DNA of 41,634 bases from Paracoccaceae bacterium (GCA_014762635.1 JABURR010000060.1:1-41634); one strand, 5' to 3'; counted from the stretch's first letter, positions 24,645 through 33,595 are shown. The notes: generated by a model not told the origin, from the letters alone. A program made the numbers and translations.

Positions 24645-25406
24645 TCAGGCGCAATCGCCATGCGCAATGCGGGCCGCCAGCCGTTCGCTCAGCCCGATGG
24701 ACGTTTTGGCTGCAGGGCGCGCGAAGCTGCCGCGTTCCGCACCGCGGGGCCGCAGCGCGGCCAGCGTCGCGGCCTGACGCATTGCCGCCTGAGCACAATC
24801 GACAACAGGAACAGGAATGCGGTCCCGCACCAGCCGTGCGAGCCCCGACAAAGGGGCACCCGCCAGGACAATCGTGTCTGCGCCGTCTTCGTCGATCGCC
24901 CGCATAGCCAGATCGACGAGGAGATCGGCCTTTTCGGACTGCACGTCGGATATGGAGCGGAAGGTCCCGTCGAGCATCCGGATTCCCGCACACCGTTCGC
25001 CGAGCCGATGCCAGTCGACGCATTCCTGGTACCAGGGGCCGAGTGCCTGAGAGAAGGTGACGATCGAGAACCGGCCGCCAAGCATACAGGCAGTCAGCAT
25101 GCCAGCCTCGGCGAGCCCCACGACGGGGATATCGAAGAGTTCCCGCGCGGCGCCGAGGCCCGGGTCGCCAAAGGCGGCAACGATCGCGGCGTCGTAGTGA
25201 GAATGCTTCTCGGCGAGGATCTCGAGCACTGAGACACCCCCGATGACGGCTTCTGTGCGGGTCGAGATGTAGGGAACGCCGACCTCCGCTGTCACACTGT
25301 CCAATGTTGCGTCCGGCGGCAGGACAGAGCGTGCCGCGTCATCGAGAAGCTCCGTCAGCGACTGCGATGTGTTGGGATTGATCAGAAGAATTTTCATCAT
25401 TTTCAC
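24645..25406 (-). CDS. Hydantoin-racemase-family protein lacking both cysteines
   Basis: Asp/Glu/hydantoin racemase superfamily, 253 residues. The N-terminal LLINPNTSQSLT is the family hallmark. In active hydantoin racemases the two loops read ACFGDPGL and LGCAGM; here they read AAFGDPGL (Ala78) and LAGAPLSGL (Gly183), so both catalytic cysteines are replaced. Racemisation by the two-cysteine mechanism is therefore not expected. It may be a different activity, a binding protein or a distinct subfamily. It sits between the TRAP large permease gene (8 bases away) and the GntR regulator gene in the hydantoinase operon, so a role with the same substrate is very likely. Confidence 0.82.
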   Translation of the reverse strand: MKMMKILLINPNTSQSLTELLDDAARSVLPPDATLDSVTAEVGVPYISTRTEAVIGGVSVLEILAEKHSHYDAAIVAAFGDPGLGAARELFDIPVVGLAEAGMLTACMLGGRFSIVTFSQALGPWYQECVDWHRLGERCAGIRMLDGTFRSISDVQSEKADLLVDLAMRAIDEDGADTIVLAGAPLSGLARLVRDRIPVPVVDCAQAAMRQAATLAALRPRGAERGSFARPAAKTSIGLSERLAARIAHGDCA

Positions 25407-25415
25407 TTTACTCGA

Positions 25416-26696
25416 TCAGTAGCCAAGAAGCCGCGGAAGCCAGGTGACGATGCCGGGAAAGACCAGGCATAGCACCAGCACGGCGTACTGGACGGCGACA
25501 TAGGGCCAGACATTCCGGATCAGTTCCGCCATAGAGACGCGCGTTATGCCGCTCATGACGAAGAGGACCACACCGACCGGCGGGGTCATCATTCCGATCA
25601 CCAGATTGAATACGAACAGGAACCCAAAGAGCAACGGGTCGATTCCGAATGTGCCGGCAACGGGGGCGAAGAGCGGCACCAGCATGATGTAGGCCGCGTT
25701 GGATTCGATGAACATGCCGACGATGATCAGGATCGACATGACAAGAACGAGGAAGACCATGGGACTCTGGCTCACGGATTGCAGGAAATCCGCCATCATC
25801 GCCGGGACCATGTCGATGGTGAACAGGAAGGTCACACCGGCGGCGAAGGCGATCAGGGCACCCACCATGGCAGCGCCGACGGCCGCCTGGAAAAGGGCCG
25901 GAGCAAGATCGCTGAGCTTGAGTTCGCGGGTGACGAAGAAGCCGACGATCACTGCATAGGCCACCGCGATCCCGGCACCTTCGGTCGGGGTGAAGACACC
26001 GCCCACGATGCCGCCCACGACGACCACGGGCATGGCGAGCACGGGCAGGGCCCGGTAGGCCTCGACGAAGGCCGTCCGCATTGAAAAGGGATCGCCCGTC
26101 AGCTTGAACCCACGCCGCATTGACAGAAGAGAGGCAACCACCATGAAGCCGATCGTCAGCAGGATGCCCGGCACCACACCGGCCATGAACAGCCCACCGA
26201 CCGAGACCGTCGATCCGGCCATCAGTGCGTAGACGATCATTGCGTTCGACGGGGGGATAATTGCGCCGAGGTTGGCCGCAGAGGCCACGACTGCGCTGGA
26301 ATAGCCGTCGTCGTAGGATTTGCGCATTGCCGGAACAAGGGTAGATCCGAGCGCGGATGCAGAGGCCACAGCCGCACCCGAGACCGCAGCGAGCATCATG
26401 CCCGCAACGATGGCCACATGCGCCAGTCCGCCATGGACCCGCCCGACGAGTGCATTGGCGAAGTCGATCATGCGTTTCATGATCCCGGCCCGAACCATAA
26501 GTTCGCCCGCGAACATAAAGAGTGGGATGGCCATCAGCGGGAAGCTGTCGACAGCATGCATCATACGCTGTGGCAGGACGCTGAGCTCGATGCCGCCCGC
26601 GAGAAGGCCGCCGAGTGATGCGAGCCCGAGAGCGAAGGCCAGCGGCATACCGAGAAGCGCGAGCGTGAAGAAGATGACGATGACGGCCAGGGTCAT
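25416..26696 (-). CDS. TRAP transporter large permease (DctM family)
   Basis: Large TRAP subunit of 426 residues from the ATG at 26696, which overlaps the stop of the small-permease gene (ATGA); longer frames extend upstream into that gene and are rejected. There are about 12 membrane segments. Family blocks are FPLMAIPLFMFAGELMVRAG, NLGAIIPPSNAMIVYALM, VGGVFTPTEGAGIAVAYA and IGMMTPPVGVVLFVMSG. It is a different subclass from the module 2 DctM, so the two importers probably arrived separately and take different acids. Confidence 0.92.
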   Translation of the reverse strand: MTLAVIVIFFTLALLGMPLAFALGLASLGGLLAGGIELSVLPQRMMHAVDSFPLMAIPLFMFAGELMVRAGIMKRMIDFANALVGRVHGGLAHVAIVAGMMLAAVSGAAVASASALGSTLVPAMRKSYDDGYSSAVVASAANLGAIIPPSNAMIVYALMAGSTVSVGGLFMAGVVPGILLTIGFMVVASLLSMRRGFKLTGDPFSMRTAFVEAYRALPVLAMPVVVVGGIVGGVFTPTEGAGIAVAYAVIVGFFVTRELKLSDLAPALFQAAVGAAMVGALIAFAAGVTFLFTIDMVPAMMADFLQSVSQSPMVFLVLVMSILIIVGMFIESNAAYIMLVPLFAPVAGTFGIDPLLFGFLFVFNLVIGMMTPPVGVVLFVMSGITRVSMAELIRNVWPYVAVQYAVLVLCLVFPGIVTWLPRLLGY

Positions 26697-27232
26697 GGCT
26701 GAACCTCGTGTTTCCAGGTGTCGCGTCCGCCCCATGCCAGCAAAAGCAGGTGAAGGACACAGTGAACGGCGGCGAGCAGGACGGCGACGTAGTAGACCGC
26801 CGCGGTCAGGTTCAGCGTCGGCATCATCTCGGGCCATGTGTAGACCGTGACTTGCCAGGCGAACCAGAAGATCACCGCCATGAGTGCCGCGGCGAGCACG
26901 GAGGATGCGCGGAAGAGAAGCTCCTGCCAGACGTCAGGGAGCTTCACGAACAACGCGTCGATGCCGACATGGACGCCCCGACGTATCCCATGAGGGATCG
27001 CCATGAACATCGCCCAGACGAAAGCCAGCCGGGCAACTTCTTCGGACCAGTCGATCGCGCTCGAAAAGGCGTAGCGAAAGACCACTTGCGTCACGACGAG
27101 CAGAGTCATCACCGCCATGGCCCCGATGACCGCGACCTTGGTGGCCTGATCGACCCGCTCCAACAGGCGGCGCGCCCGGAGGAAGGCCGGCCCCCCTTTC
27201 GGGGAGCCGGGGGTGGCGGCGTTCGCGCTCAT
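26693..27232 (-). CDS. TRAP transporter small permease (DctQ family)
   Basis: Small TRAP subunit of 179 residues with four hydrophobic segments at roughly 33-55, 68-88, 105-127 and 147-168, and the family pattern FRYAFSSAIDWSEEVARLAFVW (residues about 53-74). Its start overlaps the stop of the binding-protein gene by four bases and its stop overlaps the DctM start, so all three TRAP genes are tightly coupled. Confidence 0.9.
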   Translation of the reverse strand: MSANAATPGSPKGGPAFLRARRLLERVDQATKVAVIGAMAVMTLLVVTQVVFRYAFSSAIDWSEEVARLAFVWAMFMAIPHGIRRGVHVGIDALFVKLPDVWQELLFRASSVLAAALMAVIFWFAWQVTVYTWPEMMPTLNLTAAVYYVAVLLAAVHCVLHLLLLAWGGRDTWKHEVQP

Positions 27233-28215
27233 TTTGCAGCCGCCTCTTCGAGAACAAGGTCGATGAGGTCAGTGCCGATGCGCTCTTTCAGCTCGGCAAT
27301 CACGGACTGGCTGCGCTCACGCAGTGCTGCCCGTGTTTCGTCGTTCAGCGGGGTAAATGTCATACCTGCGTCGATCAGCGCCTGCCGCGATGCGTCATCC
27401 TCGGCCGCGGCGGTCTCGCGCTGCCAGGCGATCGCTTCGGCCGCTGCTTCACGCACTGCGTTCTGCTGATCCTCGGGCAGGCGGTCAAACTTGCGCTTGT
27501 TCGCGACGAGCACGATGTAGTCGAAGAAGTGGCCGCTGTCGGAGAGGTAGGTCTGCACCTCGTTGAAGTTCCGCGATGCGATGATGGCGAAAGGATTTTC
27601 CTGCCCGTCAAGCACGCCCTGCTGCAACGCGGAGTAGACTTCGGAGATGCCCATCGAGACCGGGTTCGCGCCAACTGCGCGGAACGTGGCAAGGTGGGTC
27701 TCGTTCGGCTGCAGGCGGATCTTGAGCCCCTCGAAATCTTCGACCGTTTCGATCGGACGCACCGAGTTGGTCACGTTGCGCGAGCCAAGCTCCATCCAGC
27801 CGAGGGCAACAAAGCCGCGTTCCGCGAGCTTTTCCTCCAGAAGTTCACCTGCCGCTCCGTCGATCACGCGGAAGGCGGTTTCGCGATCCGGATAGGCAAA
27901 GGGCAGAGACACGGCTTCGAGTTCGGTTACGGTGCGCGAAAGGTAAGCCGACCCGATCCAGGTTCCGAACACGACGCCCGAGCGCACCTGATCGACATTC
28001 TCCTTGGCGCCGCCCAGCTGCATCGCTGGAAAGGTTGCGACGGTCAGGGCGCCGCCGGTTTTATCGGCAACGGCTTCCGCGAACCGTTCCATGGCCAGCG
28101 AACTGGAATGTTCGACCGGGAAGTTGCCCGCCAGCCGGAGGGTTTCGGCCGCGGCCGGAAACGCTGCGGAAAAGGACAGAACGGCTGCGCTGGCCCATGC
28201 GAAGATTGGTTTCAT
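27229..28215 (-). CDS. TRAP transporter solute-binding protein (DctP family)
   Basis: Periplasmic binding protein of 328 residues, first gene of the module 3 operon. The ATG at 28215 is preceded by GGGAG and opens a clear Sec signal (about 1-23, cleavage after PAAA); the frame continues upstream to 28329 without reason. The carboxylate-binding Arg167 lies in FEGLKIRLQPNE, and the block QQGVLDGQENPFAII is typical of DctP proteins. The ligand is likely a carboxylate related to hydantoinase or aminotransferase chemistry, perhaps an N-substituted amino acid. This is inference from neighbours. Confidence 0.92.
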   Translation of the reverse strand: MKPIFAWASAAVLSFSAAFPAAAETLRLAGNFPVEHSSSLAMERFAEAVADKTGGALTVATFPAMQLGGAKENVDQVRSGVVFGTWIGSAYLSRTVTELEAVSLPFAYPDRETAFRVIDGAAGELLEEKLAERGFVALGWMELGSRNVTNSVRPIETVEDFEGLKIRLQPNETHLATFRAVGANPVSMGISEVYSALQQGVLDGQENPFAIIASRNFNEVQTYLSDSGHFFDYIVLVANKRKFDRLPEDQQNAVREAAAEAIAWQRETAAAEDDASRQALIDAGMTFTPLNDETRAALRERSQSVIAELKERIGTDLIDLVLEEAAAK

Positions 28216-28692
28216 TAAGTTTCTCCCATTTGAGTGAGTGAAGATCCGGACGAACTCCCAGGTCCGTGCGGTTGCGCTTCGAGTCACGACTACGGCTAGG
28301 GTTGCCTCAGAACGCTGCAAAATCAACATAATATTTTATAAAAAATTAAAAAAAGCGCAACATTATGTTATATATTAGATAAATTTAGTTATTGAGATGC
28401 AAAATTGTGGCGTGTGGCGCTCTGTGCCGCACTTCCCGTCCCGACTCGGTTTCAAAAGCCCATCATTTCCAGGCTTGCTTCCCGCCGTCCCGAAGGCAAC
28501 AGCGCACGTCCGCACGGTCCCGCTAACACAGTGACGCTATTAGGTCTCGCTCTGGCCCTGTCGGAGTGTCAAGGCGACCTGCCCTTGATCGGCGGTGCCG
28601 GGCCCGAGGAGCCCGGCACAGGTGCGCCGTCGACCGATGTATCTCTTATGGGGCTCGGATGTCCGACCGAAAGTGTCCTTCGGCGGAAGCCG
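28216..28692. other. Module 3 promoter and non-coding tract
   Basis: The 477 bases upstream of the TRAP operon. The part next to the gene (28310-28400) is very AT-rich and holds the perfect palindrome AACAT-T-ATGTT at 28359-28369; its right half ATTATGTT (28362-28369) also pairs with AACATAAT at 28325-28332, a likely operator/promoter region. The rest is GC-rich without a convincing gene. A plus-strand frame at 28405-28905 includes a lipoprotein-like stretch (LLGLALALSECQGD) but lacks a good start and is not called. A perfect 9-bp hairpin lies at 28595-28619. Confidence 0.5.
28595..28619. terminator. Strong GC hairpin in spacer
   Basis: GTGCCGGGC at 28595-28603 pairs perfectly with GCCCGGCAC at 28611-28619 around a 7-base loop. 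No T-run follows on either strand, so it is either a weak terminator for the ankyrin remnant/dehydrogenase side or another structured element. Confidence 0.4.
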
Positions 28693-28905
28693 TCAGTTCG
28701 GCCTCTTCAGTCGTTCAGCCATCTCATTGAACCCTCGCGCCTCGGCATGCTGAAGCGGCGTGACGCCATCGCGGTCGGCCAGCGAACGGTCGACGCCTGC
28801 GGACAGAAGCGCATCGAGAACAGCCTGGTGATCCGGGCCGCCGTCGCCCAGCACCACGGCTTCCATGACGGCCGTCCAGTGGGTGCTGGTGCTGACGCCG
28901 CTTAA
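28693..28905 (-). pseudogene. Ankyrin-repeat protein fragment
   Basis: On the minus strand the frame ending at 28693 reads HWTAVMEAVVLGDGGPDHQA, then a stretch starting VLDALLSAGVD and ending in DGVTPLQHAEARG. These match ankyrin-repeat helices (TPLxxA and LLxxGAD patterns). Upstream the frame meets a stop within about 15 codons, so the N-terminal repeats are missing. An ATG at 28866 could give a 57-residue peptide, but a remnant is more likely. It lies downstream of the dehydrogenase gene in the same direction. Confidence 0.55.
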
Positions 28906-28994
28906 AGACCACCTGCATCGTCACAATTTCCGTGTGGCGTGGTGCATCGCGTCCGGGGCAGCATGGCCGCCCAATCAAGAAGCGACGATGCCGA

Positions 28995-30140
28995 TTATGC
29001 TTGGTCGATTATCTCGACAACCTCCCACAGGTTCAACGGCACGGGGTTGGCCTTGGTGGACGATGCGTTCAGCGCGTCCTCAGCGATTGCTTCGTAATCA
29101 TCGCGATTACAGCCGAGCGCAGCAAGTGTGGGAAGCCCTTGATCATCTACGAAACGGCGCAGAGATTGATACCCAGAGCCCATACCAGAGCCGAATCCAT
29201 CGGCCAGCCAGGCGTCCACCTGCGCAAATCGCCCGGTATTCTGTCCTGCACGGCGGACCGCACGTTCGTTGACCTCCAGTGCCGAGGACAGCAACCGTCC
29301 ACAGATCGCTCCGTGTGCTGCGCCGCAACGGCCACCGATCACGGCTGCAAGACCGTGTACCACGCCCAACCCCGAGTTGGCCAAGGCGAGACCGCTCAGA
29401 TAACTGACCAGTGCCATCGAGTCTCGCGCGGTCGGGTCGTCTTCGCTCATCAACCTGTTGAGCGCGAAAATACCGCTCGGAATTCCATCCCTGCAGAGTG
29501 CATCAGTGATGGGATTGGCGCGAACGCTCAGGTAGCTTTCCATGAGCTGAGTCAACGCGTCCAAACCTGTAGCAAGTGTAAGCGCCTTTGGCGCGCCGTC
29601 TGTAAGCGCGGGATCGACCACGGCCAGGCGGGGGATCATCCTTGACTCGCGCAGGCTCACCTTCAAGCCCCGTTCGGGGATGGCGATCACTGCGTTCTTG
29701 GTGGCTTCCGCCCCTGTTCCCGACGTGGTGGGCACCGCGACGAGAGGCAGCGGATCATGGATGATTGGAAGACCGCGACCGACAATCTCCAGGTGGTCCA
29801 AAGGATCACCTTCGGAGGGCACGAGCGCCGCGAGCGCTTTGCCAAGGTCAATGGCTGACCCGCCTCCAACCGCCACGACGCATTCAGGCTGAAAGGGGCG
29901 GCACTTCTCAAGCGCGGCTTGCAGATGTGCAATTGTCGGCTCCCCTTGTGTCAGGACTTCGAGCGCGTCCCCGGAGACGGCCTCGAGTTCTGACTTCAGG
30001 TCCGCGCCCCAGGACGCCGAATTCCCCCGGACAATGATCACGCGCGTGGCGTGTTCTGCCGCATATGAAAATGCGCGATGTCGGCTGCCTCGGCCAAAAA
30101 CTGTCTGGGCGGGGCCCAAGAATCCAAAATCAGTCATCAT
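28995..30140 (-). CDS. Iron-type alcohol dehydrogenase family protein
   Basis: Group III (iron-dependent) alcohol dehydrogenase, 381 residues from the ATG at 30140 (GGGGA about 8 bases upstream); a TTG five codons earlier is possible. The NAD-binding loop VAVGGGSAIDLGK is at about 89-101 and PTTSGTGAEATKNAV at 137-151. Metal positions of the family fall on Asp194, Gln198, His262 and His276: the second ligand, His in FucO-like enzymes, is Gln here (GLDALTQLMESY). The substitution occurs in some maleylacetate-reductase/phosphonate-type relatives, so activity is not excluded. It stands alone between module 3 and glpK; the substrate is unknown. Confidence 0.88.
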   Translation of the reverse strand: MMTDFGFLGPAQTVFGRGSRHRAFSYAAEHATRVIIVRGNSASWGADLKSELEAVSGDALEVLTQGEPTIAHLQAALEKCRPFQPECVVAVGGGSAIDLGKALAALVPSEGDPLDHLEIVGRGLPIIHDPLPLVAVPTTSGTGAEATKNAVIAIPERGLKVSLRESRMIPRLAVVDPALTDGAPKALTLATGLDALTQLMESYLSVRANPITDALCRDGIPSGIFALNRLMSEDDPTARDSMALVSYLSGLALANSGLGVVHGLAAVIGGRCGAAHGAICGRLLSSALEVNERAVRRAGQNTGRFAQVDAWLADGFGSGMGSGYQSLRRFVDDQGLPTLAALGCNRDDYEAIAEDALNASSTKANPVPLNLWEVVEIIDQA

Positions 30141-30291
30141 GTCGCCATTCCCCAAAATGATGGTTCGCCTCTAGGGACCTATTGGCCTCAACTGCCGACG
30201 GGTCTTCACGTAGAGAAGGTGCCCCGGATATGGGCGTTGCCGTCAAGAGACCGGATATATGTTGCGCGGAGCATCTCATGAAATGACGTCC
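30141..30291. other. Spacer between glpK and the dehydrogenase
   Basis: About 150 bases between two leftward genes. It holds no clear gene, only a chance 22-codon frame, and no strong terminator hairpin. The dehydrogenase could be read from the glp operon or from a promoter in this gap. Confidence 0.35.
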
Positions 30292-31770
30292 TCAAAAAGC
30301 CTGAGCGGCGGCCACAGCGCGCTTCCAAGCGGTGTACTTTGCGTCGCGTGCGCCCCGACTCATCGAGGGCTCGAACTGGCGATCCAAAGCCCAAGTGGCC
30401 GCGAATTCTGATTGATCGGGATAAATTCCGGCGCCTTTTCCTGCGAGCCAGGCCGCGCCCATAGCTGTGGTTTCCAGGACCTTGGGGCGATCCACCGGCG
30501 CCCCGATAATGTCGGCGAGAAACTGCATCGCGAAATCCGACGCGCTCATGCCACCATCGACGCGCAGGGGCGCAGAACCCGCGCCGCCCATGTCGACGTG
30601 CATCGCCTCAAGCAAGTCTCGCGTCTGGAGGCCAACGCTCTCCAGCGCGGCACGGGCAATTTCACGCGGTCCGGTGTTGCGGCTCAAACCGAACATCGCC
30701 CCGCGACATTCCGCATTCCAATACGGTGCGCCCAGGCCGGTGAACGCCGGGACAAGAACGACATCTTGCGTATCATCTGCGTTCTGCGCCATGTCTTGGG
30801 TTTCTGGCGCAGCACCGATAATCTTCAAACCGTCCCGCAGCCATTGCACCACCGCCCCGGCAACGAAAATCGAACCTTCCAGCGCATAGGTCGTCTTTCC
30901 GTCCAACTGATAGGCGATCGTGCTCAGTAGGCGGTTCTGGCTGGTGACCGCCTGATCGCCCGTGTTTATCAGGGCAAAGCATCCGGTCCCGTAGGTAGAT
31001 TTCAGCATGCCTGGCTCGAAACAGGCCTGGCCCACTGTCGCAGCCTGCTGATCGCCCGCCACCCCGAGTATCGGGATATGCCCGCCGAACAAGTCCGTTG
31101 TCCCGAAATGCGCGTCGCAATCCTTCACTTCAGGCAGGAGCGCCATTGGTATATCGAGCATCTGACACATCGTCCGGGACCAACGGCCCTCCCGGATATC
31201 GTAGAGCATCGTTCTTGCCGCGTTGGTCGCGTCGGTTACATGCGCCTTCCCGCCAGTGAATTTCCAGACCAACCAGCTATCCACGGTGCCGAAAGCAAGT
31301 TCACCCGCTTCGGCGCGTTTGCGGGCGCCCTCGACATTGTCCAGAAGCCATTTGACCTTGGTTCCGGAGAAATAGGGGTCGAGCAACAGACCGGTCTTGG
31401 CGGTGACAATCTCTTCCAAGCCATCTAACCGCAGGTCGTGACACAGCCCGGAGGTGCGTCGGTCCTGCCAAACGATTGCGCGATGAATCGGGTCGCCAGT
31501 TGCGCGATCCCAGATCACGGTCGTTTCACGCTGATTGGTGATACCGATGGCCGCTATATCACGTGCCTGCGCCCCGGTCGATTTCAGGGTTTCGTGGCAG
31601 GTTGCGAGCGTGGTGTTCCAAAGATCGTCGGGATCGTGTTCGACCCAGCCGCTTTGCGGAAAATACTGTGTGAATTCACGTTGCTCCGAACCCGCAATGG
31701 TCAGATATTTATCAAACAAGATTGCGCGGCTGGAGGTTGTTCCCTGATCGATTGCGAGGATGTAGGTCAT
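30292..31770 (-). CDS. glpK: Glycerol kinase
   Basis: Phosphorylates glycerol to sn-glycerol-3-phosphate with ATP, trapping it in the cell and feeding GlpD. It is 492 residues, the normal length for the FGGY kinase family. The N-terminal phosphate loop [13 protein letters not shown] is at about 8-20, followed by [10 protein letters not shown] and [17 protein letters not shown]. In the second half [33 protein letters not shown] and [20 protein letters not shown] match GlpK. It is the last glp gene, about 100 bases after the binding-protein gene and separated from it by two hairpins, which may lower its expression relative to the binding protein. Confidence 0.96.
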   Translation of the reverse strand: MTYILAIDQGTTSSRAILFDKYLTIAGSEQREFTQYFPQSGWVEHDPDDLWNTTLATCHETLKSTGAQARDIAAIGITNQRETTVIWDRATGDPIHRAIVWQDRRTSGLCHDLRLDGLEEIVTAKTGLLLDPYFSGTKVKWLLDNVEGARKRAEAGELAFGTVDSWLVWKFTGGKAHVTDATNAARTMLYDIREGRWSRTMCQMLDIPMALLPEVKDCDAHFGTTDLFGGHIPILGVAGDQQAATVGQACFEPGMLKSTYGTGCFALINTGDQAVTSQNRLLSTIAYQLDGKTTYALEGSIFVAGAVVQWLRDGLKIIGAAPETQDMAQNADDTQDVVLVPAFTGLGAPYWNAECRGAMFGLSRNTGPREIARAALESVGLQTRDLLEAMHVDMGGAGSAPLRVDGGMSASDFAMQFLADIIGAPVDRPKVLETTAMGAAWLAGKGAGIYPDQSEFAATWALDRQFEPSMSRGARDAKYTAWKRAVAAAQAF

Positions 31771-31819
31771 GGTTCCGCGACCTTCTGCAGATGGCGTGGT
31801 GCCTTAGCCTTCGGGGCGT

Positions 31820-31861
31820 ATCAGGCAAGCGAGCCTGATTGGTCGGGACCCGAAGGTCCCG
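31820..31861 (-). terminator. Tandem hairpins between glpV and glpK
   Basis: Two perfect 7-bp stems lie side by side: ATCAGGC/GCCTGAT at 31820-31839 (6-base loop) and CGGGACC/GGTCCCG at 31844-31861 (CGAA tetraloop). Neither has a T-run. Their position just after the binding-protein gene suits an mRNA-stabilising or attenuating element, as is common between genes for periplasmic binding proteins and their downstream neighbours. Confidence 0.6.
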
Positions 31862-31873
31862 GCCGGGTCCTGT

Positions 31874-33595
31874 TTACTGCCAGGACTTGATCAACTCATC
31901 ATAAGCGATCGTTACGGGCTCTTCGTCCTCGTTGGCGAGCCTAGCCTTGGGCGAGCCGGGCTGGCTGAGCCAGTATTCCGGATCACGCTCTTCGTTCATC
32001 TTGGGACCGATGTCACCTTGGATGCCGGCGCGCTCGAGACGCTCCAGGACGCGTTCCTGATCGGCGCAAAGGCTATCAAGTGCTTCCTGCGGGGTCTTGG
32101 CGCCCGACATCGCGTCGCCGATGTTCTGCCACCACAGCTGCGCCAGCTTCGGGTAGTCCGGAACGTTGGTCCCGGTCGGCGACCACTGGACACGGGCGGG
32201 CGAACGGTAGAACTCGACCAGGCCGCCCAGCTTGTCGGCACGCTCGGTGAAGCTTTCGTGCTGGATCGTGGACTCCCGGATAAAGGTCAGGCCGACGTGG
32301 CTTTTCTTCACGTCCACGGTCATGGAGGTGATGAACTGCGCGTAGAGCCAGGCAGCCTTGGCGCGGTCCACCGGGGTCGACTTCATCAGCGTCCACGACC
32401 CGGCATCCTGGTAGCCGATCTTCGTGCCTTCGGTCCAGTAGGCGCCATGCGGCGACGGGGCCATGCGCCACTTCGGCGTACCGTCCTCGTTCATCACAGG
32501 CAGGCCAGGCTCGACCGTGGCGGCGGTGAAGGCGGTGTACCAGAACATCTGCTGGGCGATGTTGCCCTGCGCCGGGATGGGGCCGGCTTCCGAGAAGGTC
32601 ATGCCTGCGGCAGCCGGGGGCGAGTACTTCTCGAGCCATTCGATGGCCTTGGTCACGGCATACACGGCAGCCGGCGAGTTGGTGGCGCCACCGCGGGCGA
32701 CGCAGGAACCCACGGGCTGCGAGTTCTCGTTCACGCGGATGCCCCATTCATCGACGGGCAGGCCGTTCGGCTCACCGACATCGCCCATGCCGGCCATCGA
32801 CATCCATGCGTCGGTGTAGCGCCAGCCAAGGCTCGGGTCCTTCTTGCCGTAGTCCATGTTGCCGAAGACTTCGCCTTCGACGCCGAGATGCGACAGGTCG
32901 CGCCCGGTGAAGAACTCGGCGATATCCTCATAGGCCGACCAGTTGACTGGAACGCCCAGATCGTAGCCGTAGGCGGCCTTGAAGTCTTCCTGATTCTTGG
33001 GATCGTTGAACCAGTCGTAGCGGAACCAGTAAAGGTTGGCGAACTGCTGGTCGGGCAGCTGATAGACCTTGCCGTCAGGGCCGGTGGTGAAGCTCAGCCC
33101 GATGAAGTCATCGAGGTTCAGGTTCGGGTTGGTCACGTCCGCGCCTTCGCCTGCCATCCAGTCGGTCAGGTTGCGGGCCTGTTGGTAGCGCCAGTGGGTG
33201 CCGATCAGATCAGAGTCGTTGATGTAGCCGTCATAGATGTTTTCACCTGACTGCATCTGGGTCTGAAGTTTTTCGACCACGTCCCCTTCGCCGATGAGGT
33301 CATGGGTAACCTGAATTCCCGTAATCGCCGTGAATGCGGGGGCAAGAACCTGACTTTCGTATTCATGCGTGGTGATGGTTTCGGAAACCACCTTGATTTC
33401 CATGCCGGCAAAGGGGGCCGCGGCGTCCACGAACCACTGCATTTCGGCTTCCTGATCGGAGCGGCTCAGCGAAGATAGATCGCCAATTTCACTGTCCAGG
33501 AATTCCTTGGCTTCCTCCATCCCGGCAACAGCCGGGCCAGCCAAGAGGCCAAGCGCAAGCGCGATGGCCGAAGTTGATCTGATTGGCAAATTCAT
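31874..33595 (-). CDS. glpV: Glycerol ABC transporter solute-binding protein
   Basis: Periplasmic glycerol-binding protein of 573 residues. A Sec signal peptide covers about 1-24 (MNLPIRS, a hydrophobic core, then PAVAG). It is a large family 1-like extracellular binding protein with WRYTDAWMSMAGMG and QQFANLYWFRYDWFND blocks known from the Rhizobium leguminosarum GlpV group. It receives glycerol in the periplasm and passes it to the GlpP/GlpQ permeases. Gene order glpD-S-T-P-Q-U-V-K on the minus strand matches the characterised rhizobial operon apart from kinase placement, which makes the assignment firm. Confidence 0.94.
   Translation of the reverse strand: MNLPIRSTSAIALALGLLAGPAVAGMEEAKEFLDSEIGDLSSLSRSDQEAEMQWFVDAAAPFAGMEIKVVSETITTHEYESQVLAPAFTAITGIQVTHDLIGEGDVVEKLQTQMQSGENIYDGYINDSDLIGTHWRYQQARNLTDWMAGEGADVTNPNLNLDDFIGLSFTTGPDGKVYQLPDQQFANLYWFRYDWFNDPKNQEDFKAAYGYDLGVPVNWSAYEDIAEFFTGRDLSHLGVEGEVFGNMDYGKKDPSLGWRYTDAWMSMAGMGDVGEPNGLPVDEWGIRVNENSQPVGSCVARGGATNSPAAVYAVTKAIEWLEKYSPPAAAGMTFSEAGPIPAQGNIAQQMFWYTAFTAATVEPGLPVMNEDGTPKWRMAPSPHGAYWTEGTKIGYQDAGSWTLMKSTPVDRAKAAWLYAQFITSMTVDVKKSHVGLTFIRESTIQHESFTERADKLGGLVEFYRSPARVQWSPTGTNVPDYPKLAQLWWQNIGDAMSGAKTPQEALDSLCADQERVLERLERAGIQGDIGPKMNEERDPEYWLSQPGSPKARLANEDEEPVTIAYDELIKSWQ

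Noticed and set aside
24634-25023. N-terminal extension of the GntR regulator
   Set aside because: The extension lies wholly inside the racemase-like gene in another frame and has no motif; an ATG with Shine-Dalgarno at 24633 fits the family start.
25408-26760. A 450-codon minus-strand frame overlapping the TRAP large permease
   Set aside because: It is an out-of-frame reading of the DctM gene; the other frame shows all DctM blocks and membrane segments, this one is Arg/Gly/Cys-rich without hydrophobic segments.
32018-33250. Long plus-strand frame of 410 codons opposite glpV
   Set aside because: It is antisense to a clear binding-protein gene, has a composition rich in Arg, Gly and His as expected for GC-rich shadows, and contains no family motif.
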